DNA from: Chloroflexota bacterium | GTDB lineage: Bacteria; Chloroflexota; UBA6077; JACCZL01 | Assembly: GCA_030447245.1 (NCBI GenBank) | Contig: JAUJPG010000013.1 | Coordinates: 30,367-94,366 of the forward strand | Direction of reading: 5' to 3' | Length of the DNA: 64,000 nt | Shown here: piece by piece, positions 36,563 to 45,904 of the stretch | Numbering within the stretch: the first letter of the stretch is position 1 | Layout: each line of letters starts with the position of its first letter | Notes under the pieces: generated by a model | The model's database searches: none | Told to the model about the DNA's origin: nothing | What the model saw: only the letters and a program-made list of their open reading frames with translations | Program-made: the position numbers and the translations under genes

Positions 36563-38577
36563 CAGCGGACGCGGACAGTCCCGACTTTGACGCGCCCGGC
36601 GGCCGGCGCGTCCAGCTCGTCCGGGTTCGCGGTGACCTCGGCCGGACGAGTCGTGCGCGTATTGTCCAGGCCCACCAGGACGCTGTACTCGCCAGGCGGC
36701 GCGGCCAGGTCAGGAACGAGCATGAAGCCGCGAAACAGCCAGGTGCCGGGACCCCAGCCGATGGTCCCGTCAGCGGTGCCCTCCATGTCCTGCTCCTGCG
36801 CAGCGTACTCGGCCCCGTCCGGACCGACCAGCGACAGGATCACGTGGTAGTTCACGCTGACGTCGCGCACCCCTTCCCAGCCCATGGTGACCGCGAACGG
36901 CTCGCCGCGACCAACCTCCGTCGCGCCGACGGTTGCTCCCAGCAGGCGGACGTCCTGGGCGAACTCAGTCCCGAGCGGCTGGTCGAGCGTCGCCAGCAAG
37001 GCGGTGCGCGCGGCCGCGAAGTCTTGATCGGCACGCAGATAGATGGTCCGGTCCTTCCCACGTCGGTTGCGCGCCTGCCGCGTCCCGAACGAGATCACCG
37101 GCTGGTAGCGCTGCTCGACCCAGGCGTTGAACCGCCCCAGCCGGCGGAGGCGGTCGGCCCAGAACATGACCACCTGCGCGTCGCGGTCGGTCGCGGCGCG
37201 CACGGCGACGTCGTCGGTCAGGGTGCCGGCCCGCGTCCGCCCGCGCGAGGGGTCGACCAGCTCAGGCGGGACCATCCTCCGCGCCAGAAAGGCGACGTAC
37301 GGGTGGTCGGTCAGCACGAACCGGTCGGCGGGGACGAGCGCTCGGAGCGCGCGCTCGGCCGGCGTGTCGAAGACGTGCAGGTCCAGGTCGTTCTCGTCGA
37401 CGATCGGCTGGACGCCGCGCGCGAGCGCCGGCTGGACCGCTGCCACGTCCCAGGCGAGCAGCAGGACCGCGAGCGCGCCGATGGCCAGCAGCCAGCGCGG
37501 CGACTGGCGGGACGCGGCGCTCGTGGTGCGCCAGAGGACCCCCAGCCCGGCGCCGGCAAGCACGGCTGCCGGCGGGGCCAGGTACACCAGGTGCTTCGGG
37601 TGCAGCGGGTTGTAGACGAACAGCAGCCCGAGCGTCGCCAGCGCCCAGGCAATCAGCGGCGCGCCACGTCGAGGCGCCCGCCAGACGAGCAGCATGGCTC
37701 CAAGCAGCGCCAGCGCATACAACGCGGGCTCGGCCGACACCGGTCCCTGGATCGCCTCCTTCCAGCTTGCTCGCGGATCCCAGCTCGCGGCGCTCGTCGC
37801 TCCCGCCCGGTAGACGACCAGCTGCTCGAACACCTCACGCGGTCCCATGATCAGGACCACCACCGCCGCGAGCCCCGCGACGACCAGGCCGTAGAGGACC
37901 ACGTCGGCCAGCGCACGCGCCCGCTCTATGCGCGGGGGGACAAGCCCCCCGACCACGGTGGGGACGACCGCGGGAGCGCGGGTGAGGAGTGCCACCGCTA
38001 CCGCCAGTCCCGCCGGCACGATCATCGGCTTCAACAGCAGCGCCACGCCCAGCAGCAGCGCCGATCCGATCAGCCAGCCTCGGCCGCCGCCGACCTGGAA
38101 GCGACCGATCAGCGCCAGAGCGAACAACGCGGGGGCTATCGAGGGCACCTCGGCGAGCGCCAGGCGCGAGCCTTCCAGGTACGCTGGGCTGAGCGCCAGG
38201 AGGGCGCACGCTAGCAGCCCACCGACGCGACCCCCGACCTCGCGGGCGGCGAGGTAGGCTCCAACCAGCCCGAGCAGCGAGAGCACGCCGACGCCCAGGC
38301 GGATCGCCCCGAGCGTCTCGCCGAACAGGCGATAGAAGGGGTAGAGCGTGTCGAGCAGCAGGGGACCCTGGGCGGCGTAGACGTCGCGGTATGGGCGAAA
38401 GCCCTGGGCCATCAAGAAGAGCTGCTCGGCCCGAATGCCCTCGTCGAACAGGTCCGGAAAGTTGCTGCGGGCGCCCTCCAGGTCGATGACCCGCATCGCC
38501 AGGGCGCCGGCCAAGATGGCGACCAGCATGACCCAGTGGACCGCGGGCCACCATCTGCTTCGGGGCGACGCAGGCAT
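36562..38577 (-). CDS. GT39-like membrane glycosyltransferase with C-terminal beta domain (array member 3)
   Basis: A 671-residue protein; I choose ATG 38,577 because upstream codons overlap the previous gene and are not conserved. It belongs to the second subfamily, with the acidic loop FPDLFDEGIRAEQLFLMAQG followed by FRPYRDVYAAQGPLLLD and LFGETLGAIRLGVGVLSLLG. About ten membrane spans follow, then a soluble region (AERALRALVPADRFVLTDHP; RRMVPPELVDPSRGR). Last comes a beta-sandwich (SVNYHVILSLVGPDGAEYAA; PGEYSVLVGLDNTRT). It keeps an aspartate/glutamate pair as expected for GT39 catalysis. Gene 4 starts inside its stop codon. Confidence 0.86.
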   Translation of the reverse strand: MPASPRSRWWPAVHWVMLVAILAGALAMRVIDLEGARSNFPDLFDEGIRAEQLFLMAQGFRPYRDVYAAQGPLLLDTLYPFYRLFGETLGAIRLGVGVLSLLGLVGAYLAAREVGGRVGGLLACALLALSPAYLEGSRLALAEVPSIAPALFALALIGRFQVGGGRGWLIGSALLLGVALLLKPMIVPAGLAVAVALLTRAPAVVPTVVGGLVPPRIERARALADVVLYGLVVAGLAAVVVLIMGPREVFEQLVVYRAGATSAASWDPRASWKEAIQGPVSAEPALYALALLGAMLLVWRAPRRGAPLIAWALATLGLLFVYNPLHPKHLVYLAPPAAVLAGAGLGVLWRTTSAASRQSPRWLLAIGALAVLLLAWDVAAVQPALARGVQPIVDENDLDLHVFDTPAERALRALVPADRFVLTDHPYVAFLARRMVPPELVDPSRGRTRAGTLTDDVAVRAATDRDAQVVMFWADRLRRLGRFNAWVEQRYQPVISFGTRQARNRRGKDRTIYLRADQDFAAARTALLATLDQPLGTEFAQDVRLLGATVGATEVGRGEPFAVTMGWEGVRDVSVNYHVILSLVGPDGAEYAAQEQDMEGTADGTIGWGPGTWLFRGFMLVPDLAAPPGEYSVLVGLDNTRTTRPAEVTANPDELDAPAAGRVKVGTVRVR

Positions 38578-38654
38578 CACCCGCTCCCGGGCAGATCGCG
38601 GCAGAGCGCGCGGCAGGACGGGGGCCCCATCCGCCGCCCCTACGGTCCGATCCA

Positions 38655-40667
38655 CTACCGGACCTGAATCGTACCCAGCTCGAAGCGGTAGAGCGGGTCG
38701 ACGCGGGAGCCGAGCCGCTCGTCGCCGGCGGTGATATGCCGCTCGGAACGGGCTCGAGTGTCCAGGACGCCGACCGTGGCGGTGTACTCGCCGAGCGGCG
38801 CGGTGTCCGGGAGCTTGAAGATCGACGTCTGGAACAGCCAGCGGCCCGGCTGCCATTCGGTCAGGCCGACGTTGCGGCTGCCCAGCGAGAGCTCCTCGTC
38901 CGCCCAGACCTGGCCGTCCGGCCCGCGCAGCTCGGTCAGGATGTGGTAGTCGACGCTGGCGCGGCCGAGCCCTTCCCACTCATAGGTCACGCCCAGGTTG
39001 CCGGCCTGGGTCATCTCGGCGCGGTCGAGCCCCCAGCCGTGCAGACGAAGGATGCCCCCAAAGTCGGCGCTCGCCGTCGTGCGGATGGCTCCCTCCCGGG
39101 TCGTGGTCGCCAGCGCCGCGCGGGCCTGGCTCGAGTCGGCGTGATCACGCCGCAGGTAGACCACCCGTGGGGCGTTGCCGCCACGACTGTACACCTTGGC
39201 AGGTTGGAACCGCTCATCGAGCCAGGTGGTGAACGCGCGCAGCCCGCGCAGGCGGTCGCCCCAGAGGACCACCAGCTTCGCGTCGTAGGCGTCACCGGCC
39301 TGGGCGATCTCCTCGCCTGTCAGCTCGCGGGCGCGGACCCGCGTCCGCGACGGGTCGGCCAGCTCCGGCGGGACCAGCCGCCGCGCCAGGAACGGCAGCT
39401 CCGGGTTGTCGGTCACCACGAAGTCGGCCGGTTGGGTCAGTCCCGCGATGGCCGCGGCGGCGTCTGCCGACTCGGGGAAGCGCTCGCCCTCGGTGCTCGG
39501 CCCGAGGTTCATGAACCGCGCGTCCCAGCTCAGCACCGCCGGCGCCGACCACAGGTACAACAGGGCCGGACCGGCCAGCGCCAGGACGCCGACCATCCCC
39601 TGCCAGCGCGCGGCGCGGACGGCCTGCCAGACCCGCCCGATGCCCGCTCCAGCCAGGATCGCGACGGGCGGCAGCAGGACGGCAGCATGCTTCGGGAAGA
39701 GCGGCGCGTACGCCAGCAGCAGGCCGAGACTGAGCCCAGCCCAGGCGACCAGCGGAAGCGCCCGCCGCGGACTGTCGAGCAGGAGCGCCAGGCCCGAGCC
39801 GCCCGCCAGCGCGAACAGGCCGATCCCGTCCCGCCCGAGCGTTTCCTGGAGGAGCTTCCAGTTCTCGCGCGGGTTCCAGCCGCTCGCCTCACGACTCTTG
39901 AGGCGGTAGTCGACCATCTGGTTCAGCACCGCCTGGAGGTCCGTCGACAGGATGACCCCGGCGACGACCAGCGCCGTCGTGAGCCCGACGAGCAGCAGCG
40001 GCCCCAGGCCGCGCCGTCTGCCGAGCACGGCAGCCAGCGCGACCGGCAGGACCGCCGCGGCCACGATCGGCTTGACCAGCAGGGCCACGCCGAGCAGGAC
40101 GCCGGACAGGACCAACCAGGCGTGGCGCCCGCTGCGCTGGAAGGCCAGCGCGGCCCCGATCGCCAGAATCGCTGGCGCGAGCGCCGGGACCTCGGCCAGC
40201 GCCTGGCGCGAATTGCGCAAGTAGGTTGGACTGAGCGCCAGCAGCGACGCCGCCGCGACCCCGCCGAGCGGGCCGCCGACCAGCCGCGCGACCCAGAACG
40301 CGCCCAGGATCCCGACGAGCGAGTACACGCCAACCGCCAGCCGGGCTGCGCCGAGCGTCTCGCCGAACAGCGAGTACAGCGGATACAGCATGTCCAGCAG
40401 GAGCGGCCCCTGGGACGAGTAGATCTCGCGGACCGGCCGAAAACCGGCCGTCATCAGCAGCAGCTGCATCCCGCGAATGCCCTCGTCCAGGTCGCCGCTC
40501 GACCCGCTCAAGCGGACCAGCCGCATGAAGGTCGAGCCAACCAGGATGATCCCGAGCGCCAGCGTCTCGGCCGGCCAGGTCGCCGCCGCGGCGGCCGGGG
40601 CGCGCAGCGCCGTCAGCGAGAGGGTACGCGACTGCATGGTTCTCGCGTACGTCGCTTGCTCACTCAC
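38655..40667 (-). CDS. GT39-like membrane glycosyltransferase with C-terminal beta domain (array member 2)
   Basis: A 670-residue protein. GTG 40,667 overlaps the previous stop as GTGA; an alternative ATG lies 30 nt later. Motifs are SGDLDEGIRGMQLLLMTAGF, then YSSQGPLLLDMLYPLYSLFG and LKPIVAAAVLPVALAAVLG. The soluble region has [20 protein letters not shown] and RLVPPELADPSRTRVRAREL. The beta domain carries SVDYHILTELRGPDGQVWAD and LGEYTATVGVLDTRARSER. It aligns along its whole length with members 1 and 3, so these three form one paralogous block. Role: transfer of sugar from a polyprenyl carrier, acceptor unknown. Confidence 0.87.
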   Translation of the reverse strand: MSEQATYARTMQSRTLSLTALRAPAAAAATWPAETLALGIILVGSTFMRLVRLSGSSGDLDEGIRGMQLLLMTAGFRPVREIYSSQGPLLLDMLYPLYSLFGETLGAARLAVGVYSLVGILGAFWVARLVGGPLGGVAAASLLALSPTYLRNSRQALAEVPALAPAILAIGAALAFQRSGRHAWLVLSGVLLGVALLVKPIVAAAVLPVALAAVLGRRRGLGPLLLVGLTTALVVAGVILSTDLQAVLNQMVDYRLKSREASGWNPRENWKLLQETLGRDGIGLFALAGGSGLALLLDSPRRALPLVAWAGLSLGLLLAYAPLFPKHAAVLLPPVAILAGAGIGRVWQAVRAARWQGMVGVLALAGPALLYLWSAPAVLSWDARFMNLGPSTEGERFPESADAAAAIAGLTQPADFVVTDNPELPFLARRLVPPELADPSRTRVRARELTGEEIAQAGDAYDAKLVVLWGDRLRGLRAFTTWLDERFQPAKVYSRGGNAPRVVYLRRDHADSSQARAALATTTREGAIRTTASADFGGILRLHGWGLDRAEMTQAGNLGVTYEWEGLGRASVDYHILTELRGPDGQVWADEELSLGSRNVGLTEWQPGRWLFQTSIFKLPDTAPLGEYTATVGVLDTRARSERHITAGDERLGSRVDPLYRFELGTIQVR

Positions 40668-42604
40668 CCGCGCACCCGGACCGTGGTCAGCGATAGCTCG
40701 TCGGCACCGGCGTCGAGCGGCACGGTCCGCCGCGCGCGCGAGTCGTAGACGCTGACCGACAGGCGGTAGTCGCCGGCGGCCGTCGACGCGCGGATCGGCA
40801 ACGACGCGCTTCGGATGACCCAGCGGCCCGGCTCCCACCCAGAGGTCCCCTCGCCGCCCCCGCCGAGGCCGCGCTGGGTCTGTTCGGCCACCCGCCCCTG
40901 CGCATCACGCAGGATCGTCAGCACGCTGTAGTCAGCCTGCATCGGGCCGACCGCCTGCCAGCCGAGCGTCACCTGGAGACTGCCGCCCGCGCGTGCCTCG
41001 CCCCGCTCCAGGCTGTGCCCGAGCAGCCGAAGCTGCCCGCCGAAGGTCCCGAGCGTAGAGCGATCCAGGCTGCGCTCGAAGAGGGCCCTGGCGCCGTCCA
41101 GGTCGGCGTCGCGGCGGAGGTAGAGCGCGCGGTCCTTGCCATTGCGGCGCTCGTTGATCTTGACCGTCACGTACCGCTCGTCGACCCACTCGGCGAAGCG
41201 CCGGAGGCTCCGCAGCCCGTCGCTGAAGAGGAACAGCAGCTTGACGTCGTGCGCCTCGGTCGCCGCGATCACGTCGGTCGCCCCCAGAGATCGAGAACGG
41301 ATGCGGACGGCCGAGGTATCGACCAGGCGGGGCGGGACGAGCCTTCGTGTTGCGAATGCGACGGCCGGCTCGTCGGACACGATGAACTCACGCGGCCCGG
41401 TCAGTGCCCCGATCGCCGCGACCTCGTCGTCGTAGCTCTCCGGCCGGGTTTCGCCCTGGCCCAGCAGCAGGCGACGATCGAGGTCGAGAACGGACGGCAG
41501 CGTCAGCACGTACCAGAGCGCCAGGCTGAACACGACGAGCGAGACTCGCGAAAGACGAGAGGTGAGCGTGCCGGTCGATCTCGGCCCTGCCGCGCTCGAC
41601 CACCACGCGCCGGCTCCGACGCCGACGAGCAGCGCCAGCGGCGGCAGCATGATCACCGCGTGCTTGAACTGGATTGGCGAGTACGCCATGAGCAGCGCGA
41701 ACGTCGCGAGCGGCCAGGCTACGAGCGGCACCCCCAGCCGTGGCCGGGCGACCAGCAGGAGCAGCCCAGCGACGGCCGCGGCGGCGTGGAGCGCAAGCCC
41801 TTCGTCCACCAGCTCGCCCGAGATCGCCGTCCAGTTCTCCTTGAGGCTCCAGCCTTCCACCTGGCGCGACGCGATTCGGAAGCGGACCATCTGGTCGTAC
41901 ACGTCGGCCGGCCCGACCGCCAGGATGACGATGGTCGCGATGGCCGCGCAGGTACCGCCGACAATCGCCGCGTCACGGACGACGCCCGGCAGGCGCTGGC
42001 CCGGCCGCAGAAGCACCGCCAGGGCGATCGGCACGGCTGCCGGCAACACCATCGGCTTCGTGAGCAGCGCCAGCGCCAGCAGCGCGCCACTGGCGGCCAA
42101 CCAGCGTCGGTCGCCCCAGCGCTGATAAGCGAGCGCCGCGCCCACCGCTGCCAGTGCCGGCGCCAGCGCCGGCACTTCCACCAGTGCCAGCCGAGAGTTC
42201 TTCAAGTAGACCGGGCTCAGCAGCAGGAGCAGCCCGGCCGTCGCGCCGGCCACCGGCCCGGCGGCCGCTCGGGCGATCGCGGCAACCAGCAGCAGGCCGA
42301 CCAGCGAGAACAGAGCCGGGGCCAGCCGGGCTGCCCCGAGCGTCTGCCCGAACAGCATAAACGTCGGATAGAACAGGTCCAGCGAGAGCGGGCCCTGCGA
42401 CGCGAAGATGTCGCGAAACGGGCGGTACCCGGCGGCCATCAGCAGAAGCTGCGCGCCGCGGATGCCCTCGTCGAACTTGCCGGCGAGCTGGTCCAGGTTG
42501 ACCAGGCGCAGCCCGGCGGCCGTCAGCAGCGCGAACGCGCCGGCCGCCTCGGCCAGGGTGCCAAGGCGCCGCGCCTGGACCGGCAGGGCAAGGGTTCTGA
42601 TCAT
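40664..42604 (-). CDS. GT39-like membrane glycosyltransferase with C-terminal beta domain (array member 1, first)
   Basis: A 646-residue protein from ATG 42,604, the promoter-proximal gene of the array. Motifs are LAGKFDEGIRGAQLLLMAAG and FASQGPLSLDLFYPTFMLFG, then LKNSRLALVEVPALAPALAA and LLTKPMVLPAAVPIALAVLL. The soluble part holds YDDEVAAIGALTGPREFIVS and RRLVPPRLVDTSAVRIRSR. The beta domain holds QADYSVLTILRDAQGRVAEQ and the closing YRLSVSVYDSRARRTVPLD. Parts of its 5' end and upstream region recur in scrambled form at 45,905-46,530. The upstream 43-kb gap probably carries the array promoter, though none is clear. Confidence 0.87.
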   Translation of the reverse strand: MIRTLALPVQARRLGTLAEAAGAFALLTAAGLRLVNLDQLAGKFDEGIRGAQLLLMAAGYRPFRDIFASQGPLSLDLFYPTFMLFGQTLGAARLAPALFSLVGLLLVAAIARAAAGPVAGATAGLLLLLSPVYLKNSRLALVEVPALAPALAAVGAALAYQRWGDRRWLAASGALLALALLTKPMVLPAAVPIALAVLLRPGQRLPGVVRDAAIVGGTCAAIATIVILAVGPADVYDQMVRFRIASRQVEGWSLKENWTAISGELVDEGLALHAAAAVAGLLLLVARPRLGVPLVAWPLATFALLMAYSPIQFKHAVIMLPPLALLVGVGAGAWWSSAAGPRSTGTLTSRLSRVSLVVFSLALWYVLTLPSVLDLDRRLLLGQGETRPESYDDEVAAIGALTGPREFIVSDEPAVAFATRRLVPPRLVDTSAVRIRSRSLGATDVIAATEAHDVKLLFLFSDGLRSLRRFAEWVDERYVTVKINERRNGKDRALYLRRDADLDGARALFERSLDRSTLGTFGGQLRLLGHSLERGEARAGGSLQVTLGWQAVGPMQADYSVLTILRDAQGRVAEQTQRGLGGGGEGTSGWEPGRWVIRSASLPIRASTAAGDYRLSVSVYDSRARRTVPLDAGADELSLTTVRVRG

Positions 42605-43070
42605 CGTGGCGTCCGTGGCCCGACCCGACCGGCAGGGAACGCGGATTGTACCATCCTGACTCGGAAACCCGCAGCGCGAAGGCGCGCCACCTGGGGCCGC
42701 GATACACGTCGCGCCGTAATGACGACCATTCGTCCATGGCGCATTCAGCTTTACCTATGATGCGTTCGGCGCGCCCGACCAGTTCGACATCCTCTGCGAA
42801 GGCACGGTGGTCTTCTCCACCAGCGGCCCGGTGAGCGGGTCAGACAGCGTGCGGCCGTCGGACGGCCCCGGTAGGGAGACGACCGTCACCGTGAAGGTGA
42901 CCGCCCGACGGGAACGGCCTGGACCTACACGCTCGGCTGCCCTGAATGACCTACCGAGGCCGCCGACGGCCAGCGGCGATGAGCAATCTCTGACCCGGAC
43001 GGAGCGGGCCATCGGCGCGGATCGCTCGCTCCGTCTCCGCCTCGCCTGGATCCACCGGACTCACGCCGCG
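42605..43070 (+). other. Intergenic stretch with remnant of a small secreted-protein gene
   Basis: No intact gene is present between the divergent array and lon. From about 42,735 a short open stretch without a start codon reads AFSFTYDAFGAPDQFDILCE and GTVVFSTSGPVSGSDS; shifting one frame near 42,905 continues it to TAWTYTLGCPE and a stop. The segment 42,920-42,990 is similar to 47,655-47,730 in the second unit, where a signal-peptide start (47,251) and Thr-rich end (48,020) survive. I infer that one small exported protein is encoded here and is damaged in both copies. Confidence 0.35.
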
Positions 43071-43098
43071 CTGTCAGGTAGTCGAGGGCTTCTATAAT
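43071..43098 (+). promoter_or_regulatory. Probable sigma70-type promoter of lon
   Basis: A perfect -10 hexamer TATAAT lies at 43,093-43,098, with CTGTCA at 43,071-43,076 as a fair -35 and a 16-nt spacer. It is 50 nt upstream of the lon start, with GAGGGAG as ribosome site at about 43,131. AT-rich -10 sequences are rare in this GC-rich window. The second lon copy lacks this element. Confidence 0.6.
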
Positions 43099-43147
43099 TG
43101 GGGTTTGACCGGGACGCGCCCGAGCCGTCCGAGGGAGCCCGCGTGTG

Positions 43148-45580
43148 ATGCCCCGCCGTAAGAAGCTACCGATCGCGGTCGCCGTGCCGGTCCTGCCGGT
43201 CCGCAATACCGTGCTGTTCCCGCATGTGGTCACGCCACTGTTTGTCGATCGCGACCGTTCGCTGCGGGCGATCGAGGACACGATGGGCGGGGGTGGCGGC
43301 GGGGGGCGCAGCCGCGAGCGCGAGCGCGAGCGGACGCTTGTCGTTCTGGCTCAGCGAGACCCAGAGGTCCAGCGGCCGGGGTTGGACGACCTGTACGAGA
43401 TCGGGACCGAGGCCGTCGTCGGCCGCCTGCTCAAGATGCCGGATGGCTCGACGTCTGCCCTGGTTCAGGGCCAGCGCCGGGTGCGCGTCGTCGGCGCGGT
43501 CGACGACGAGCCGTACCTGCGGGTGAGCGTCGTGCCCGTCGAGGAGCCGCCGTACGACCAGGCGGCCGTGGAAGCGCTGATGCGGGCCGTGCTGAGCCTG
43601 TACGAGAAGGTTGCGCGGCTGAGCCGGACGATCCCCGACGAGCACCACGCGGCGGCAATCAACGTCGACGAGCCCGGCTGGCTGGCAGACTTCGTCGTCG
43701 CCGACCTGGAGCTGACGGTGCCCGAGCGCCAGGACGTCCTGGAAACGCTCGATCCGGCCGAGCGGCTCCAGAAAGCCAGCCTCCTGCTGGCCAGGGAGCT
43801 TGACGCGCTGGAGCTGCAGACTCGGATCCACTCCCAGGTCCAGCAGGAAGTCGACAAGAACCAGCGTGACTACTTCCTGCGCGAGCAGATCAAGGCGATC
43901 CAGAAGGAGCTTGGAGACGCGGATGCCCAGGGACGCGAGATCGGCAAGCTCCGCGAGAAGCTCGACGCCGCCGAGCTGCCGCCTATCGTCCGCGAGAAGG
44001 CGGACGACGAGCTAGACCGGCTCATGGCCATGCCGGCGATGTCGCCCGAAGTCGGGATGGTCCGCAGCTACCTGGAGTGGATTGCCGGGCTGCCCTGGTC
44101 GGTCGCGACCGACGACCAGCTCGACATCGAGCGCGCCGCCGCGATCCTCGAGCAGCGCCACTACGGCCTGCCGCGCGTCAAGGAGCGGATGCTCGAGTTC
44201 ATGGCCGTCCGCAAGCTGCTGGCCGGCAAGGTGACGGCCGCCACCGCGACCGCCCAGCAGACTCGGAGCCCGATCCTCTGCTTCGTCGGGCCGCCCGGCG
44301 TCGGCAAGACCAGCCTGGGGCGATCGATCGCCGAGGCGCTCGGCCGCAAGTTCCTGCGGGTCTCGCTGGGCGGCGTGCGGGATGAGGCCGAGATACGCGG
44401 GCACCGGCGTACCTACATCGGCGCGCTGCCAGGGCGCATCCTTCAGGCGATGCGTACCGCGGGCACGGTCAACCCGGTCTTCATGCTCGACGAGATCGAC
44501 AAGCTCGGCGCCGACTTCCGCGGCGACCCGTCCTCCGCGCTGCTCGAAGTGCTCGATCCAGAGCAGAACGTCGCCTTCTCTGACCACTACCTGGACGTCC
44601 CGTACGACCTCTCGCGGGTGCTGTTCGTGACCACGGCCAACATGCTGGACCCGGTGCCGCCGGCCTTGCTGGACCGGATGGAAGTGATCGAGCTAGCAGG
44701 CTACGTCGAGGACGAGAAGCTGCAGATTGCGCGCCGGTTTCTGATCCCCAAGCAGACCCGCGAGCATGGCCTGACGAGTGCCCGGCTCCGCTTCTCCGCC
44801 GAGGGCACCCGCCGAATCATCCGCGCCTACACCCACGAGGCCGGTGTTCGGAACCTGGAGCGCGAGATCGGCGCGGTCTGCCGGAAGGTGGCCCGGAAAG
44901 TCGCCGCCAATGGGTCGGGCGGGCGGATCACCCGCGTGACGATCACTGGCAAGACCCTGGAGAGCTTTCTCGGGCCGCCTCGTTTCCGCCACAACCTGGC
45001 CGAGGAGCGCGACGAGACTGGCGTGGCGACCGGCGTGTCGTGGACGCCGGCCGGCGGTGACGTGATGACGCTCGAGGTGTCGTTGCTGCCCGGCAAGGGG
45101 CAGCTCGTCCTGACCGGCCAGTTGGGCGAGGTCATGAAGGAGTCGGCGCAGGCGGCATTGAGCTTCGCGCGGGCCCGGGCTGGCGAGCTGGGGATTCGGC
45201 AGTCGTTCTACGAGACGACCGACGTCCACATTCACGTGCCGGCCGGCGCGATCCCCAAAGACGGGCCATCGGCCGGCATCGCGATGGCCACCGCGCTGGT
45301 CTCAGCGCTGACCGGCCGCCCGGCCTATCGCGAGGTGGCGATCACCGGCGAGATCACCCTGCGCGGTCGGGTGCTGCCGGTCGGCGGCGTCCGAGAAAAG
45401 GTGATCGGCGCCCATCGGGCCGGCATCAAGACCTTCGTCTTGCCCCGCGATAATCTCAAAGACCTCGAGGAAGTCCCCGCGGACGCCCGTCGCGAACTGA
45501 CCTTCGTACCGGTCGATCGCATGGAAGACGTCCTACCGATCACCCTCCACCCGCCGGCGGCCGAGCTGAAAGCCGTCTAA
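43148..45580 (+). CDS. lon: ATP-dependent protease Lon (intact copy)
   Basis: An 810-residue LonA-type serine protease that degrades misfolded and regulatory proteins in the cytoplasm. The N-terminal substrate domain (LPVLPVRNTVLFPHVVTPLF) includes an unusual Gly/Arg-rich insertion (GGGGGGGRSRERERERT) near residue 45. The coiled-coil follows, with [17 protein letters not shown]. The AAA+ module has Walker A GPPGVGKTS at 381-389, [10 protein letters not shown] as Walker B, and the sensor segment [13 protein letters not shown]. The protease dyad is Ser708 in KDGPSAG and Lys751 in [11 protein letters not shown], with the same 43-residue spacing as in E. coli. ATG 43,148 is used; a GTG sits one codon upstream. 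It is convergent with the TPR gene. Confidence 0.96.
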   Translation: MPRRKKLPIAVAVPVLPVRNTVLFPHVVTPLFVDRDRSLRAIEDTMGGGGGGGRSRERERERTLVVLAQRDPEVQRPGLDDLYEIGTEAVVGRLLKMPDGSTSALVQGQRRVRVVGAVDDEPYLRVSVVPVEEPPYDQAAVEALMRAVLSLYEKVARLSRTIPDEHHAAAINVDEPGWLADFVVADLELTVPERQDVLETLDPAERLQKASLLLARELDALELQTRIHSQVQQEVDKNQRDYFLREQIKAIQKELGDADAQGREIGKLREKLDAAELPPIVREKADDELDRLMAMPAMSPEVGMVRSYLEWIAGLPWSVATDDQLDIERAAAILEQRHYGLPRVKERMLEFMAVRKLLAGKVTAATATAQQTRSPILCFVGPPGVGKTSLGRSIAEALGRKFLRVSLGGVRDEAEIRGHRRTYIGALPGRILQAMRTAGTVNPVFMLDEIDKLGADFRGDPSSALLEVLDPEQNVAFSDHYLDVPYDLSRVLFVTTANMLDPVPPALLDRMEVIELAGYVEDEKLQIARRFLIPKQTREHGLTSARLRFSAEGTRRIIRAYTHEAGVRNLEREIGAVCRKVARKVAANGSGGRITRVTITGKTLESFLGPPRFRHNLAEERDETGVATGVSWTPAGGDVMTLEVSLLPGKGQLVLTGQLGEVMKESAQAALSFARARAGELGIRQSFYETTDVHIHVPAGAIPKDGPSAGIAMATALVSALTGRPAYREVAITGEITLRGRVLPVGGVREKVIGAHRAGIKTFVLPRDNLKDLEEVPADARRELTFVPVDRMEDVLPITLHPPAAELKAV

Positions 45581-45629
45581 GGGCGGCGCCCGTTCACGGC
45601 GACGCCCCCGCCCCGGGCGCAGCCCCGGC

Positions 45630-45890
45630 TTACTGGTCCTCGTCCTGGTCGGTGTCGTCGGCCAGCGGGGCCTCGTCCAGTCCGGCCTCGGCCGGCGTGT
45701 CGGCGTCCGCGTCGGGCTCGACCTCATCGGTGTCCAGGTCCTCGTCGTCCTCCAGGTCGGTTCGGAACATCGTGTCCTTGGTGTAAGGGCGGATCTCCAC
45801 CGCCGCGGTGGGGAACGACGGGCGCGAGCCCATGCCGGCTGCACGATGCGTCTCACGGACGATGACGCGCACATGCCCCTCGTCGCCGTC
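45630..45890 (-). pseudogene. TPR-protein C-terminus (unit A fragment)
   Basis: This is the 3' end of the gene found more fully at 50,577-51,399. It reads EIRPYTKDTMFRTDLEDDED and an acidic Asp/Glu/Ala-rich tail ending DTDQDED plus Gln before TAA. Upstream, sequence homology to the other copy stops near 45,890, where array-gene-like sequence begins. It therefore lacks its N-terminal TPR part. It is convergent with the intact lon gene. Confidence 0.65.
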
Positions 45891-45904
45891 GCTGACCCAG
45901 CGGC

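Noticed and set aside
38736..40748. A 670-residue open frame antisense to glycosyltransferase genes, and similar long antisense frames in the array
   Set aside because: Composition is Arg/Gln/Pro/Gly-rich without domains or ribosome sites. It mirrors the high-GC coding strand, which keeps its antisense frame open.
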